From positions 1-38,413 of the forward strand of contig LCLP01000003.1 of assembly GCA_001002135.1 (NCBI GenBank): a stretch of 38,413 bases of DNA, given 5' to 3'. Positions 20,028-28,718 of this stretch are shown here, in pieces (position 1 is the stretch's first letter; the number at the start of each line of letters is the position of its first letter). The DNA is from Candidatus Pacebacteria bacterium GW2011_GWA1_46_10 (GTDB taxonomy: Bacteria > Patescibacteriota > Microgenomatia > UBA1400 > PJMF01). The notes under the pieces are model-generated. The model saw nothing but the letters and a program-made list of their open reading frames with translations. It searched no databases and was not told the origin of the DNA. The position numbers and the translations under genes are program-made.

Positions 20028-20966
20028 CTATTGTACTTTAGAATGATGTTTTTGATGCACTTTTTTCAACTGTGGTTGGGTGACGTGGGTGTAAATCTGA
20101 GTGGTGGCGATGTTTTTGTGCCCCAACATTTCCTGGACATCTCGTAAACCGGCGCCGTTACTGAGTAAATCAGTCGCGAAACTATGACGAATGCCATGCG
20201 GCGAGAGTTTAATTGGTAGGTGAGCCCGCCGACTATAACGATCCACCAGTCGCTGCACACTTCTGGTGGTCAGCCTCATTTCCTCCCCATCGGCCAGCAG
20301 ATCAGGTTTTTGACCGGCAAAACGGATAAAGATCGGCCGCCAGTTGTCTTCCCGAGAGTTGAGCCAACGAGTTAGCCATTCTGCGGCCTTATCACTCAAA
20401 AATACTACTCGAGGTCGGCGGCCTTTGCCGATCACCCCAAACTCACGCCGGTCGATATCGATCTGATCTCGGTTTAACTTGACTAATTCGCTGACCCGTA
20501 GCCCAGTGGAAAACAGCACTTCCAACATCGCTCGATCACGCAAACCCTGCGGCTTGGCAAGATCCGGCATCTCGAGTAAACGCTGAATTTTTTCGGCGGA
20601 GACAAACTTCATTGGGATTGATTCTGACTTGGGTAACTCCACCTTTTCCGGATGTAGCACTGGCGCGTCGTTTTTCACCAACCACTTGAGCCAGCTACGA
20701 AGGGCAATAATATAGTAGCTTTGGGTCTTTTTGGACAGTGTTCTGCCTTGATCATCAGCAAAACGCGCCAAGTAAACCCGGTATTTGCGCAAAACGTCTG
20801 GATCAAGCTCCTTGAGGTCAGTGTGACCGGCAGCCTCGAACCAGTCGATAAACCGACGGAGATAATGGCCATAATTGCGCACCGTCAACGGACTTAAGTT
20901 GCGTTCCACCTCGAGTGACTCGAGGAAATCGATCATGCTGGGGGAGGGCGCGGTCGAAATTGGCAT
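20028..20966 (-). CDS. Tyrosine recombinase, XerC/XerD type
   Basis: SAM-like N-terminal domain; catalytic STGLRVSEL, K, HGIRHSFAT, LGHKNIATTQIYTHV. Confidence 0.93.
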   Translation of the reverse strand: MPISTAPSPSMIDFLESLEVERNLSPLTVRNYGHYLRRFIDWFEAAGHTDLKELDPDVLRKYRVYLARFADDQGRTLSKKTQSYYIIALRSWLKWLVKNDAPVLHPEKVELPKSESIPMKFVSAEKIQRLLEMPDLAKPQGLRDRAMLEVLFSTGLRVSELVKLNRDQIDIDRREFGVIGKGRRPRVVFLSDKAAEWLTRWLNSREDNWRPIFIRFAGQKPDLLADGEEMRLTTRSVQRLVDRYSRRAHLPIKLSPHGIRHSFATDLLSNGAGLRDVQEMLGHKNIATTQIYTHVTQPQLKKVHQKHHSKVQ

Positions 20967-22378
20967 ACGTTCCTACCCCCAATAGTAGAAGAAAAGCCAC
21001 CAACCGTCAAAAATAAATAAGAAAATAGTGTAAAAAGACCGCTAAATAGGTGAGAATACTATAAGTCATTGTCAGACAGGCGAGTCAGCTGCTAAAACCA
21101 ATAAGTCAAGATTCTCTCGGGCAGATCAACTAAAAATGTATGACACTTTTTCGGTTTCATACCTTTTAACTCGATAATTCTGCCGAAAAAGCGGCTTGAG
21201 GCGCTAATTTAAATTCTGGTAACCGACAGGTCGCCTTTTGCTTATGGTCAAAAAAGTTATTTTGCCCATCCTATTTTTTGAATATAGCAATTTTGCTATA
21301 TTCCATTTTGAGAGCGTTGAGACAAATAACTTACCGTCACTTTGCTACTCACTAATCATTCAGTTTGCCATCTATTTCCAAGCCCATGAGCGCCCCAAAA
21401 ACGGCTGATTCCCGGTTAAACGAGCCATTGGTCGTTTAAGTTAATTAGATTGATGTATCAATCTTTATTTCCAAAACGAGCACCACGGCCACGGCCAGGC
21501 AAAAAAAGCTTCTGCCAGACTACACCAGAGAAAAAACCCTGGTCAACCACAACGGGGCAACCATAAAATCCAGATCATACCAGGCTAAAATTGAGCCTCG
21601 GCCAAACTCAAGAATAATAAGCTGAAAATAAAGAGCAGAGTAATTGAAATAATAGTCTCGGGAACAGGGGAGAAACAACTCAATTTCAGGGGAAAACGGG
21701 CCAAGAGTCAAACCAGGCAGGCTCTAGCCTAGCCTGACATTACGTCGTAAAAGTTATATTGTGCGACATAATTGGCCAGGCTTGTTTGGGCAGGTCGCTA
21801 ATAAAAGGGAGGGGTGTTACCCTTCTCTATTGAAGTGTAAAAACAATCATTCTTTTTATTTCTCCCCATAATTCCACACTGCCCTCAAAAGAGAGCCATC
21901 TCACTAAAGGAGCCAAAAACGGCCATTCGGGTTTTTTGTGCTTTCTTCCTCGGGACTTGGATGTTCCTAGTCCAGGCTAAACCAGGTTAGTTTATTCTTG
22001 CAACATCCCGGCAGATGAAGCAGTAGTGCTGTATAAAACTATATCACTTAGCCTGGTATTGTCCTATAACTTTTTCACGGGTAACCCTATAACAAGTTGA
22101 GTTTTCCACAATGTATCAAACTATATCATCTTCCCCTTTTCTCCCTGGTCCACTGCCCCATTTCTTAGTGCCACTACCCTATTTCTTTGCTGTATCAATG
22201 TTTTTTTCGTAAATTGCAGTCAAAAATAAGTTATATTTCTAATCTGGAAAAACAATATCACTCGAGAAACTTTTCCTTCCTCAAAACCCGGCTTCAAGCC
22301 TAGTTTCCTCTAGTCCACCCTCCCCTTAACCAAAATTAGCCTGGATTCCAGGCTAAAAATCAGCGTTTTTTGACGCGT

Positions 22379-22900
22379 TTATCTTGGGTGATTAAATTCA
22401 CTATCCTCGGCCAGTTTGCTGGTCAAAAATTCTACCACTGCTGCTTGTTCTGACAGGTCTTGATGCCCTTTCAGTTTGCCTAGAATAATAAACACAGCAT
22501 TTACCTCCGTGGTTAAAATCTGATTTTTACTCAATTTTCTGCGAATATCGGGTTTATTGAGTCCTTCAGCCAAGGCCTCAGCCAAGGATGGGTTGTGATG
22601 TACTATCAGTGCATCACGGATGGCTTGAATCAGTAAGCGAGCGGCGCGGTGGGGTTTGGTGCGCGGATCTTCTAAAGACTTTGGATTAGACAAATGACTA
22701 ATGGCATCGATAGCCTTGAGCATATCTCCTTGGTTTCCCCGAGCCAAAAGCTCTTGCAAGGCTTGGTCATCAACAGCCAAGACCGACGCTGCCGTTGTCT
22801 CTTTCACTTGTTTGGGATTACTTGGTGGAAAAACGTCGCCAACGACGCCGTCAAAACCAATAGCTAAACCGGAATATAAATGATGTTCTCTGTTCCACAT
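22379..22900 (-). CDS. Hypothetical protein
   Basis: 173-aa ORF with an ordinary composition; no recognised motif. Confidence 0.55.
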   Translation of the reverse strand: MWNREHHLYSGLAIGFDGVVGDVFPPSNPKQVKETTAASVLAVDDQALQELLARGNQGDMLKAIDAISHLSNPKSLEDPRTKPHRAARLLIQAIRDALIVHHNPSLAEALAEGLNKPDIRRKLSKNQILTTEVNAVFIILGKLKGHQDLSEQAAVVEFLTSKLAEDSEFNHPR

Positions 22901-22950
22901 ACGAAATAGATCCTATCATATCTAAACAAAACAACAAAGATGAATTTTGG

Positions 22951-23718
22951 TTATTTCCAAGGAAACAGGATTAAAAAGATTACCCCGAGAAAAATCGCCA
23001 CCAGCGAGTATTCATTGGCCGTGTTTTGGAATAAGCGCTCCCGCAGCTGGCTCTGCAAAACCCCCAGCCCAATATACAACACCCCCATTACCAAGAGTGC
23101 CACGTGCCAAGCCGGCAGCGGAATCCATGAAAACAGCGTCACTAACTCCACCAAAATCAACGTCAGTAAAATCGTGAAATTGAGAATTTTGCTGCTGATA
23201 AACGGCTCGAGTTTAATCGACCAAAGACCCATCATAATCAGTGGAAAGTGAACTAACCCCACCAACAGCGCGTTCCAATAAAATGGCAGTCGTAGGGAGA
23301 AGATAGCATTCGTGGTCAACATGGATGTAAACAAGCTGAAAAACAGGCCTACAGCGTGAGCAGCATACAAAAGCTGGATGGTTCTCCCTTTGGCAACTGA
23401 GAAAATATTGTTGGTCAAAAACAAACCATACATGCCTCCGCCGAACAAACCCAAGATTAAAACCCGAGTCACCAGGGCACCCGGCAGAAGAAAATAAAAC
23501 AAAGACACCGAGCCGGCATACAAGGCCGGAAATGGCAAAATAGTCAACCACTCGTGAGGTTGAAGATCATCAGCCAAGGCCCAAGCAGACACCAAATACG
23601 TCACCAGCACAAACACTCCTAACCCCCAGTAGCGCCACTCCAAACCGATATATTGAACCAGCAACAATCCCAAACTCAAGACCGCTGAAGCCAAGACAAA
23701 TTTCTCTCTGCGCCGCAT
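22951..23718 (-). CDS. Multi-pass integral membrane protein
   Basis: Seven or more hydrophobic segments; start MRRREK at 23718 lies 6 bp after the yebC stop. Confidence 0.75.
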   Translation of the reverse strand: MRRREKFVLASAVLSLGLLLVQYIGLEWRYWGLGVFVLVTYLVSAWALADDLQPHEWLTILPFPALYAGSVSLFYFLLPGALVTRVLILGLFGGGMYGLFLTNNIFSVAKGRTIQLLYAAHAVGLFFSLFTSMLTTNAIFSLRLPFYWNALLVGLVHFPLIMMGLWSIKLEPFISSKILNFTILLTLILVELVTLFSWIPLPAWHVALLVMGVLYIGLGVLQSQLRERLFQNTANEYSLVAIFLGVIFLILFPWK

Positions 23719-23723
23719 ATTCC

Positions 23724-24284
23724 CTACTCTTTCCCTTCCCATTCCCCTGTACAAAAAACTTCCTCAACGTCATCATGTTCGTTCAACACATCCAGGATTT
23801 TTTGCAGTTGTTCTTGTTGGTTTGAGTCGGTGATCGGAAACGGCATAGTGGTAATATATCCCCCATCATTTCCTCGAGTAAACATATACATCACTGACCC
23901 CGGAGCGCCAATCGAACCACCAAAGCGAGAAAAAATCTCTCTGATTTCACTGGTGGTACGATTAGCATTATTGGTGACAGCTACCACCAAAAATCCTGCT
24001 CCACCTGGCCCATAGCCTTCGTAGCTGATTTCACGCAGCTCACCACCCACTCCCTTCCCTAAACCCACGTCAATTGCTCGCTGGATCTTCTCTTTGGGCA
24101 TGTTTTCCGCCCTGGCTTTCTCCAAAAGCGTTCGGAGAGTGGCGTTATGCTGTGGATCGCCAGAACCACCCTCTTTGACCGCGATCCGAATTTGGCGGGC
24201 TAATTGGCCAAAAATCTTGCCCTTCTTGGCGTCGACCTTGGCTTTCTGGTTTTTGATGTTATGCCACTTGCTGTGACCGGCCAT
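23724..24284 (-). CDS. yebC: YebC/PmpR family protein, short form
   Basis: MAGHSKWHNIKNQKAKVDAKKGKIFGQLARQI and YEGYGPGGAGFLVVAVTNNANRT. Confidence 0.93.
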   Translation of the reverse strand: MAGHSKWHNIKNQKAKVDAKKGKIFGQLARQIRIAVKEGGSGDPQHNATLRTLLEKARAENMPKEKIQRAIDVGLGKGVGGELREISYEGYGPGGAGFLVVAVTNNANRTTSEIREIFSRFGGSIGAPGSVMYMFTRGNDGGYITTMPFPITDSNQQEQLQKILDVLNEHDDVEEVFCTGEWEGKE

Positions 24285-24341
24285 AATTCACACCCTTTCT
24301 CGTCTTCTTCCTAGGCCAAATTGTAGGCGGTAACTTTCAGG

Positions 24342-24370
24342 TTGACAATACATGAGGCTGCCAGTAATAT
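24342..24370 (+). promoter_or_regulatory. Near-consensus housekeeping-sigma promoter
   Basis: TTGACA - exactly 17 nt - TAATAT. Confidence 0.7.
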
Positions 24371-24395
24371 CCTTGGGCAAGCAAGCGACATATTC

Positions 24396-25148
24396 ATGAA
24401 AAAATACGCCACTCTCGTTCAAGAAGCCATCAGCGCAGCCAAAAACCAAGATTGGGAAGAAGCCGTCGAGATTAATACCGAGCTCCTTTCACGGTCAGAA
24501 AACGATCTGGGCGCCATGAACCGTCTTGGGTTAGCTTACATGCACCTCAAAAAACCGGTCAAAGCACGCCAGGCTTTTAAAGCGGTACTGGAAAAAGACA
24601 AGTCCAATCTGATCGCTCGCAAACATTTAGCGAATCTCAAAAATAAAAGTGTCGCCACCGCTCCCCTTTCCAATACCTACTTCATTGAAGAACCAGGGAA
24701 AACCAAAATTACCGAACTGCATCGACTCGCCCGCAAGGATGTGCTTTCCAAACTGCGTGTCGGCCAAACCTGCAAGATTTTCGTCAAAAAAGATAAATAC
24801 ATCTCCGTAGAAACAGAAGATGGTAAATACATTGGGGCTCTGCCCGATGATCTTTCCTATCGACTGAATAAACTGATCAGACGCGGTAACGAATACGCTT
24901 GCCTGATTCACTCGTTTGCCGACAACAACTGCAGTGTGCACCTGCGGGAAGTAAGAACCTCGCCTAAAAACAAGCACCTCCAGTCTTTCCCAGTTAGTAA
25001 AACCAGCACTACTTCTACCCCGGCCAACATTGATGAGGAGTTTTTGATTGAAGACGATATCCCAGTAGAAACGGGTGAACAGGAAGACGACCGTAACGAC
25101 GATTTTGAAGATACTCTCGAGAAAATCAACAAGGGTGAAGACTATTAA
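24396..25148 (+). CDS. TPR-containing protein with acidic C-terminus
   Basis: TPR-like NQDWEEAVEINTELLSRSENDLGAMNRLGLAYMHLKKPVKARQAFKAVLEKD; the ATG at 24396 is downstream of the promoter, so the track start (TTG 24342) is not the real one. Confidence 0.75.
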   Translation: MKKYATLVQEAISAAKNQDWEEAVEINTELLSRSENDLGAMNRLGLAYMHLKKPVKARQAFKAVLEKDKSNLIARKHLANLKNKSVATAPLSNTYFIEEPGKTKITELHRLARKDVLSKLRVGQTCKIFVKKDKYISVETEDGKYIGALPDDLSYRLNKLIRRGNEYACLIHSFADNNCSVHLREVRTSPKNKHLQSFPVSKTSTTSTPANIDEEFLIEDDIPVETGEQEDDRNDDFEDTLEKINKGEDY

Positions 25149-25176
25149 TCCCTTCCTCTAGTCAGGTTTCTTAAGC

Positions 25177-25743
25177 TCAGTTAGCCAAATCATTGCCCAA
25201 ACGCACCACTAAATCAGCGCGATGACGAATAGTTTCCTCAGTATTCACCTGCTTCTCCACTCCCCCCGGCACTAATTTTTCCAGTTTCTCTATCACCAAC
25301 CGACAATCGGGCAAAAATGGGTCGGCGAATAGGACGGTGGTTCTTGCCACTGACGTGTCGTCGCTGGTAGTTCGTACTACTCGGAAATGGTGGCTTTCCA
25401 GCAAGCTAGCAATCCGACCAGCCAAACCTGCTAATGGGGTGGTATTAATGAGCGCGACCGTGCAAGTTGACTGCTCACTCCCATAGTTGAGTTGCTCAAA
25501 AACGGGCGATGGTAATGACGTTAGCGGCTCGTGTATCACATAGTCAGTGCGTTGGTCAAAAACCAGCGCTAACCAAGCTACCTTCTGTGGGAACGACACC
25601 TGGCGATTACTGAGTAAATGGCGCAGTAAAAAAGCCTGAAAACGGGTTTTACTCGTGAGATCGAGGGTAGTTACATCTGCGTGCCACAATTCATCTAATA
25701 AAACACCAATGGAAAGGCTCACGGCGGAGCGAATATATGGCAA
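25177..25743 (-). CDS. LytR C-terminal-domain-like protein (3' part)
   Basis: VALINTTPLAGLAGRIASLLESHHFRVVRTTSDD...ARTTVLFADPF...ADLVVRLGNDL resembles LytR_C; TTG start, in a different frame from the adjacent TM ORF. Confidence 0.65.
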   Translation of the reverse strand: MPYIRSAVSLSIGVLLDELWHADVTTLDLTSKTRFQAFLLRHLLSNRQVSFPQKVAWLALVFDQRTDYVIHEPLTSLPSPVFEQLNYGSEQSTCTVALINTTPLAGLAGRIASLLESHHFRVVRTTSDDTSVARTTVLFADPFLPDCRLVIEKLEKLVPGGVEKQVNTEETIRHRADLVVRLGNDLAN

Positions 25744-25753
25744 CTCTTTTCCC

Positions 25754-25939
25754 TCAAGAACTAAGAGTGGATAGACAGCCTGAAACCAAATCCGACCACT
25801 GCAGTGTGCGCAGCATCAGCCAACCAAGTAAAACCACCGCGACTAATATCACTGGCATAATCACCCATTTGAAAAGAGGGAATGACTGCTTTGACCGCGC
25901 ACGAGTTTTACTGAGGGCAGCACCAACAAAATCTTTCAC
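25754..25939 (-). CDS. Short single-TM ORF, probably the N-terminal part of the LytR_C protein
   Basis: KWVIMPVILVAVVLLGWLMLRTL TM segment ending 10 bp before the next ORF. Confidence 0.45.
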   Translation of the reverse strand: MKDFVGAALSKTRARSKQSFPLFKWVIMPVILVAVVLLGWLMLRTLQWSDLVSGCLSTLSS

Positions 25940-25956
25940 GGGTTTATTATAGGGAG

Positions 25957-26415
25957 TTACTCGCCGATTTTATAACGGATAAAGCGGCTGACCACCATTT
26001 TTTCGCCGATCTTGCCACTGAGGGCTTTAATTAAGCGTTCAACGGTCTGCCCGCCGTCACGGATATATTCCTGAGCCATCAATTCTTTGACGTCTTTGGG
26101 GTTCATCGAGGCTACTTGCATGGCGATTTCATTAGCCAATTTTCTAAATTCGGAGTTTTGGGCCACAAAGTCCGTCTCACAGACCAGTTCAACGAGACTC
26201 GCTACTTGACCGTTGCCATGCACATAACTGGCCACATAGCCGGTTTTGGTTTCGCGATCAGCGGTCTTCTCGGCTCTAGCCAAACCTTTTTCCTCGACCA
26301 ATTTTTTGGCTTTGGCGTAATCGCCTTTGGCTTCTTCAAGCGCTCTTTTGGCGTCCATTACTCTGGCACCAGTTTCCTCACGTAAGTTTTTGAGCTCATT
26401 CATTGAAAACGACAT
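25957..26415 (-). CDS. tsf: Translation elongation factor Ts, short form
   Basis: LREETGARVMDAKRALEEAKGDYAKA and ELVCETDFVAQNSEF. Confidence 0.95.
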   Translation of the reverse strand: MSFSMNELKNLREETGARVMDAKRALEEAKGDYAKAKKLVEEKGLARAEKTADRETKTGYVASYVHGNGQVASLVELVCETDFVAQNSEFRKLANEIAMQVASMNPKDVKELMAQEYIRDGGQTVERLIKALSGKIGEKMVVSRFIRYKIGE

Positions 26416-26429
26416 AACTTCTCTTTTTC

Positions 26430-26482
26430 AACTTTTAACTTTTAACTTTTAACTTTTAACTTTTAACTTTTAACTTTTAACT
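26430..26482. repeat. Perfect heptamer tandem repeat (AACTTTT)7 plus AACT
   Basis: Direct reading; seven exact units plus a partial one in the rpsB-tsf spacer. Confidence 0.97.
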
Positions 26483-26485
26483 GAT

Positions 26486-27205
26486 TTATTTTGCCGCTTT
26501 TTTACCCGCCGCGTAAGCACCAGTTAACTCCTTGAGCACCAAGGACACACTGTTGACTGCGTCATCGTTACCAGGAATAACAATGTTGACCGAACCGGGG
26601 TCGGTATCAGAATCAACCAGTGCTATAACTGGCACCTCAACCATCTCAGCTTCGGTCACAGTAATTTCTTCCCGTTTTGGATCGATCACCACTAAACAAT
26701 CTGGTTTACCTTTGAGACCCTTGACACCTTCAAAGAATCGCTCCAATCTACCGTGCTGTTTTTCTAGCTGCACCCGCTCAAACTTGGTGTAGCCATCGAA
26801 ACGCCCTGAGGCCAAACCTTCTTCAATGTCATTCATCTTGCGGATTGATTTGCTGATCTGGTCCCAATTGGTCAGCATGCCACCCATCCAGCGCTGGGCC
26901 ACAAAGAAAGCTTCCGCTTTCTGGGCCGCTTCTTTGAGTAAATCCCTGGCCTGTCGCTTAGTGCCAACAAAAATCACTTTTTTACCGGCTTGACCGAGGC
27001 TGTAGAGATAGTTGTAAGCAACTCTTAATTGCCGGGCGGTTTTGGCTAAATCAAAAATATGAACCCCATCTTTTTCCATGTGAATATACTCTTTCATCTT
27101 GGGGTGCCACTTGGCGCTGGCGTGGCCAAAATGCATGCCGGCCTCCAAGAGGTCTCGCAGATCATATTCCGGCGCTTTGTCAGGTAAATTTGAAATATCA
27201 ATCAT
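26486..27205 (-). CDS. rpsB: 30S ribosomal protein S2
   Basis: LLEAGMHFGHASAKWHPKMKEYIHMEKDGVHIFDLAKT, RWMGGMLTNW, PVIALVDSDTDP. Confidence 0.96.
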   Translation of the reverse strand: MIDISNLPDKAPEYDLRDLLEAGMHFGHASAKWHPKMKEYIHMEKDGVHIFDLAKTARQLRVAYNYLYSLGQAGKKVIFVGTKRQARDLLKEAAQKAEAFFVAQRWMGGMLTNWDQISKSIRKMNDIEEGLASGRFDGYTKFERVQLEKQHGRLERFFEGVKGLKGKPDCLVVIDPKREEITVTEAEMVEVPVIALVDSDTDPGSVNIVIPGNDDAVNSVSLVLKELTGAYAAGKKAAK

Positions 27206-27326
27206 TGTCTGTCCTTATTCGTCCCGCTTAGCGGGACTCGCTGCTCAACGTCAGATGCAGGACCAAAAACGCGAGAGCGAATACCTTGTAAGGGCAGCAT
27301 TGTATCACACACCGAGCAACCACTCA

Positions 27327-27593
27327 CTATTTTTTTAGAAAATAGTTGTAAGTGCTGGCAAAAAGATAGCCAACCAACCAAGTTCCGGCCGTCGCCGTAA
27401 TCAAACCTTGGATAAATGATCCCCACGTGACATTAAAAACTGAGATACGACTTAGATCAAGCCCGTGAAACCACGATTGGGCAACACTCATGGTTAGATC
27501 TGGCAAAAGGACGACAGCAGCGGCACAAACGACATAGATTACTGCCGTTGTCACTGCCAATGCCTTAGCTGTGGCATTCGGTTCATGTTTCAT
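27327..27593 (-). CDS. Small two-TM membrane protein, DUF5676-like
   Basis: Two TM segments and FNVTWGSFIQGLITATAGTWLVGYLFASTYNYF. Confidence 0.6.
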   Translation of the reverse strand: MKHEPNATAKALAVTTAVIYVVCAAAVVLLPDLTMSVAQSWFHGLDLSRISVFNVTWGSFIQGLITATAGTWLVGYLFASTYNYFLKK

Positions 27594-27595
27594 TT

Positions 27596-28108
27596 TTACT
27601 CACCCCCTTTCAAATCCCAGCGGAAAGTGCGTTCAACAATGCCGCCGATATTTTTTACTATGATAGAGAGACTATTAGGCCTTGGGGAAATAGCGTTAAA
27701 AAACAATTCTCCCTCACGATGATGACCTTCAGGTGGTGAACCTTCCCAAGCAATTGGTTGAAACGAATTATCCTGATCGTCGGCCATAGTGATCACTTTG
27801 GTCAGATCCTGATTCAATTCTTCAGAATGCGTATCTAAAGCGAGCTTAAACTTCCAAATGGTCGAGCTTACTGAAAGATCAGTGGGAGTAACCTCAATAG
27901 TCACGGGTCCTTCTTCACTGGTTTGGGGGGCTAATGCAGTTTGATTGGCCGGAGTTGTTTGAGAAGAAGAAACGCTAGCATCAGTATTCTCCTGTCGAGG
28001 CTGGAGGCGAAAGAAAACAACCAACCCTGCAATAACGATCAAAATGACGAAAATTAGATACTTTATTGAGTTTTGTTGAATTTTCGTAGCTGATACAGCA
28101 TATAGCAT
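27596..28108 (-). CDS. Membrane-anchored extracytoplasmic protein
   Basis: N-terminal TM, Ser/Thr/Gln-rich spacer, then a beta-rich domain. Confidence 0.65.
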   Translation of the reverse strand: MLYAVSATKIQQNSIKYLIFVILIVIAGLVVFFRLQPRQENTDASVSSSQTTPANQTALAPQTSEEGPVTIEVTPTDLSVSSTIWKFKLALDTHSEELNQDLTKVITMADDQDNSFQPIAWEGSPPEGHHREGELFFNAISPRPNSLSIIVKNIGGIVERTFRWDLKGGE

Positions 28109-28527
28109 AGGCCAGCGAGATTAAATATCAGCCCGAGCCAAAAAAGTTGGATTTGGTATTGTCCAATGACTGTCACAATGCCAACCACACCGAGAATGGG
28201 CAAAAAATTAACCAGATAATGAGCGCAACAGGAAACCATAGCCGCGGTGGAGGTAGTCCCAGAAACAACCACTATTCTCCCTGAGATTGCTTGTTTTTCT
28301 TTCATGGCCGCTTTCAACTGGCTATAGAGTCCAACCTGAATACCAAAACCCACCGCTAGCGGTACCACAAAATACCAATACCTGGAAAATTGGTCGAGCA
28401 TAAAACTCCAGCCTGAAACGAGTGAAACAATGGTGACGTACACCAACAACAAAACAGCTGACGCTACTGCGCCCTTGGCCACTGAGGTCATAAAGTTATT
28501 CCAATTTGCCGAGAACCCCAACCACAA
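28063..28527 (-). CDS. Four-TM membrane protein with SCCAH motif
   Basis: Four hydrophobic segments; TTSTAAMVSCCAHYLVNFLPILG. Confidence 0.7.
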   Translation of the reverse strand: MWLGFSANWNNFMTSVAKGAVASAVLLLVYVTIVSLVSGWSFMLDQFSRYWYFVVPLAVGFGIQVGLYSQLKAAMKEKQAISGRIVVVSGTTSTAAMVSCCAHYLVNFLPILGVVGIVTVIGQYQIQLFWLGLIFNLAGLCYMLYQLRKFNKTQ

Positions 28528-28533
28528 TCTTTC

Positions 28534-28659
28534 TTATTCGTCTTCGCTTTTTTCTTCTTTCACCACCATCGCCATGCCGCATTGCGGACAATTGCCTGGC
28601 TGATCAGAGGTTTCTTCCGGGTGCATCGGGCAAGCATACATTGGTTGATCTCCTTCCAT
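28534..28659 (-). CDS. 41-aa heavy-metal-binding-domain protein
   Basis: MEGDQPMYACPMHPEETSDQPGNCPQCGMAMVVKEEKSEDE; YxCPMHPE...CPxCGM motif; SD AAAGGAGG at 28665-28672. Below the track size cutoff. Confidence 0.9.
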   Translation of the reverse strand: MEGDQPMYACPMHPEETSDQPGNCPQCGMAMVVKEEKSEDE

Positions 28660-28718
28660 AACGGCCTCCTTTCTTTTACCAATATACATGAAAACAGCTC
28701 ATTACTGTGTGGGACACG

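Noticed and set aside
22102-22110. TTTTCCACA as a second DnaA box
   Set aside because: One mismatch to consensus and 2.4 kb from the perfect box; not enough for a cluster.
20028-22378. Integron (recombinase plus attC array)
   Set aside because: The recombinase looks like XerC/D without obvious IntI features, and the repeats are short 9-mers without attC architecture or cassette ORFs.
25957-26415. Short EF-Ts (152 aa) as a truncated pseudogene
   Set aside because: Both the N-terminal domain and the TDFVAQN core are intact; short EF-Ts forms are known in other bacteria.
26430-26482. CRISPR-like array
   Set aside because: Contiguous 7-bp units with no spacers; it is a simple tandem repeat.
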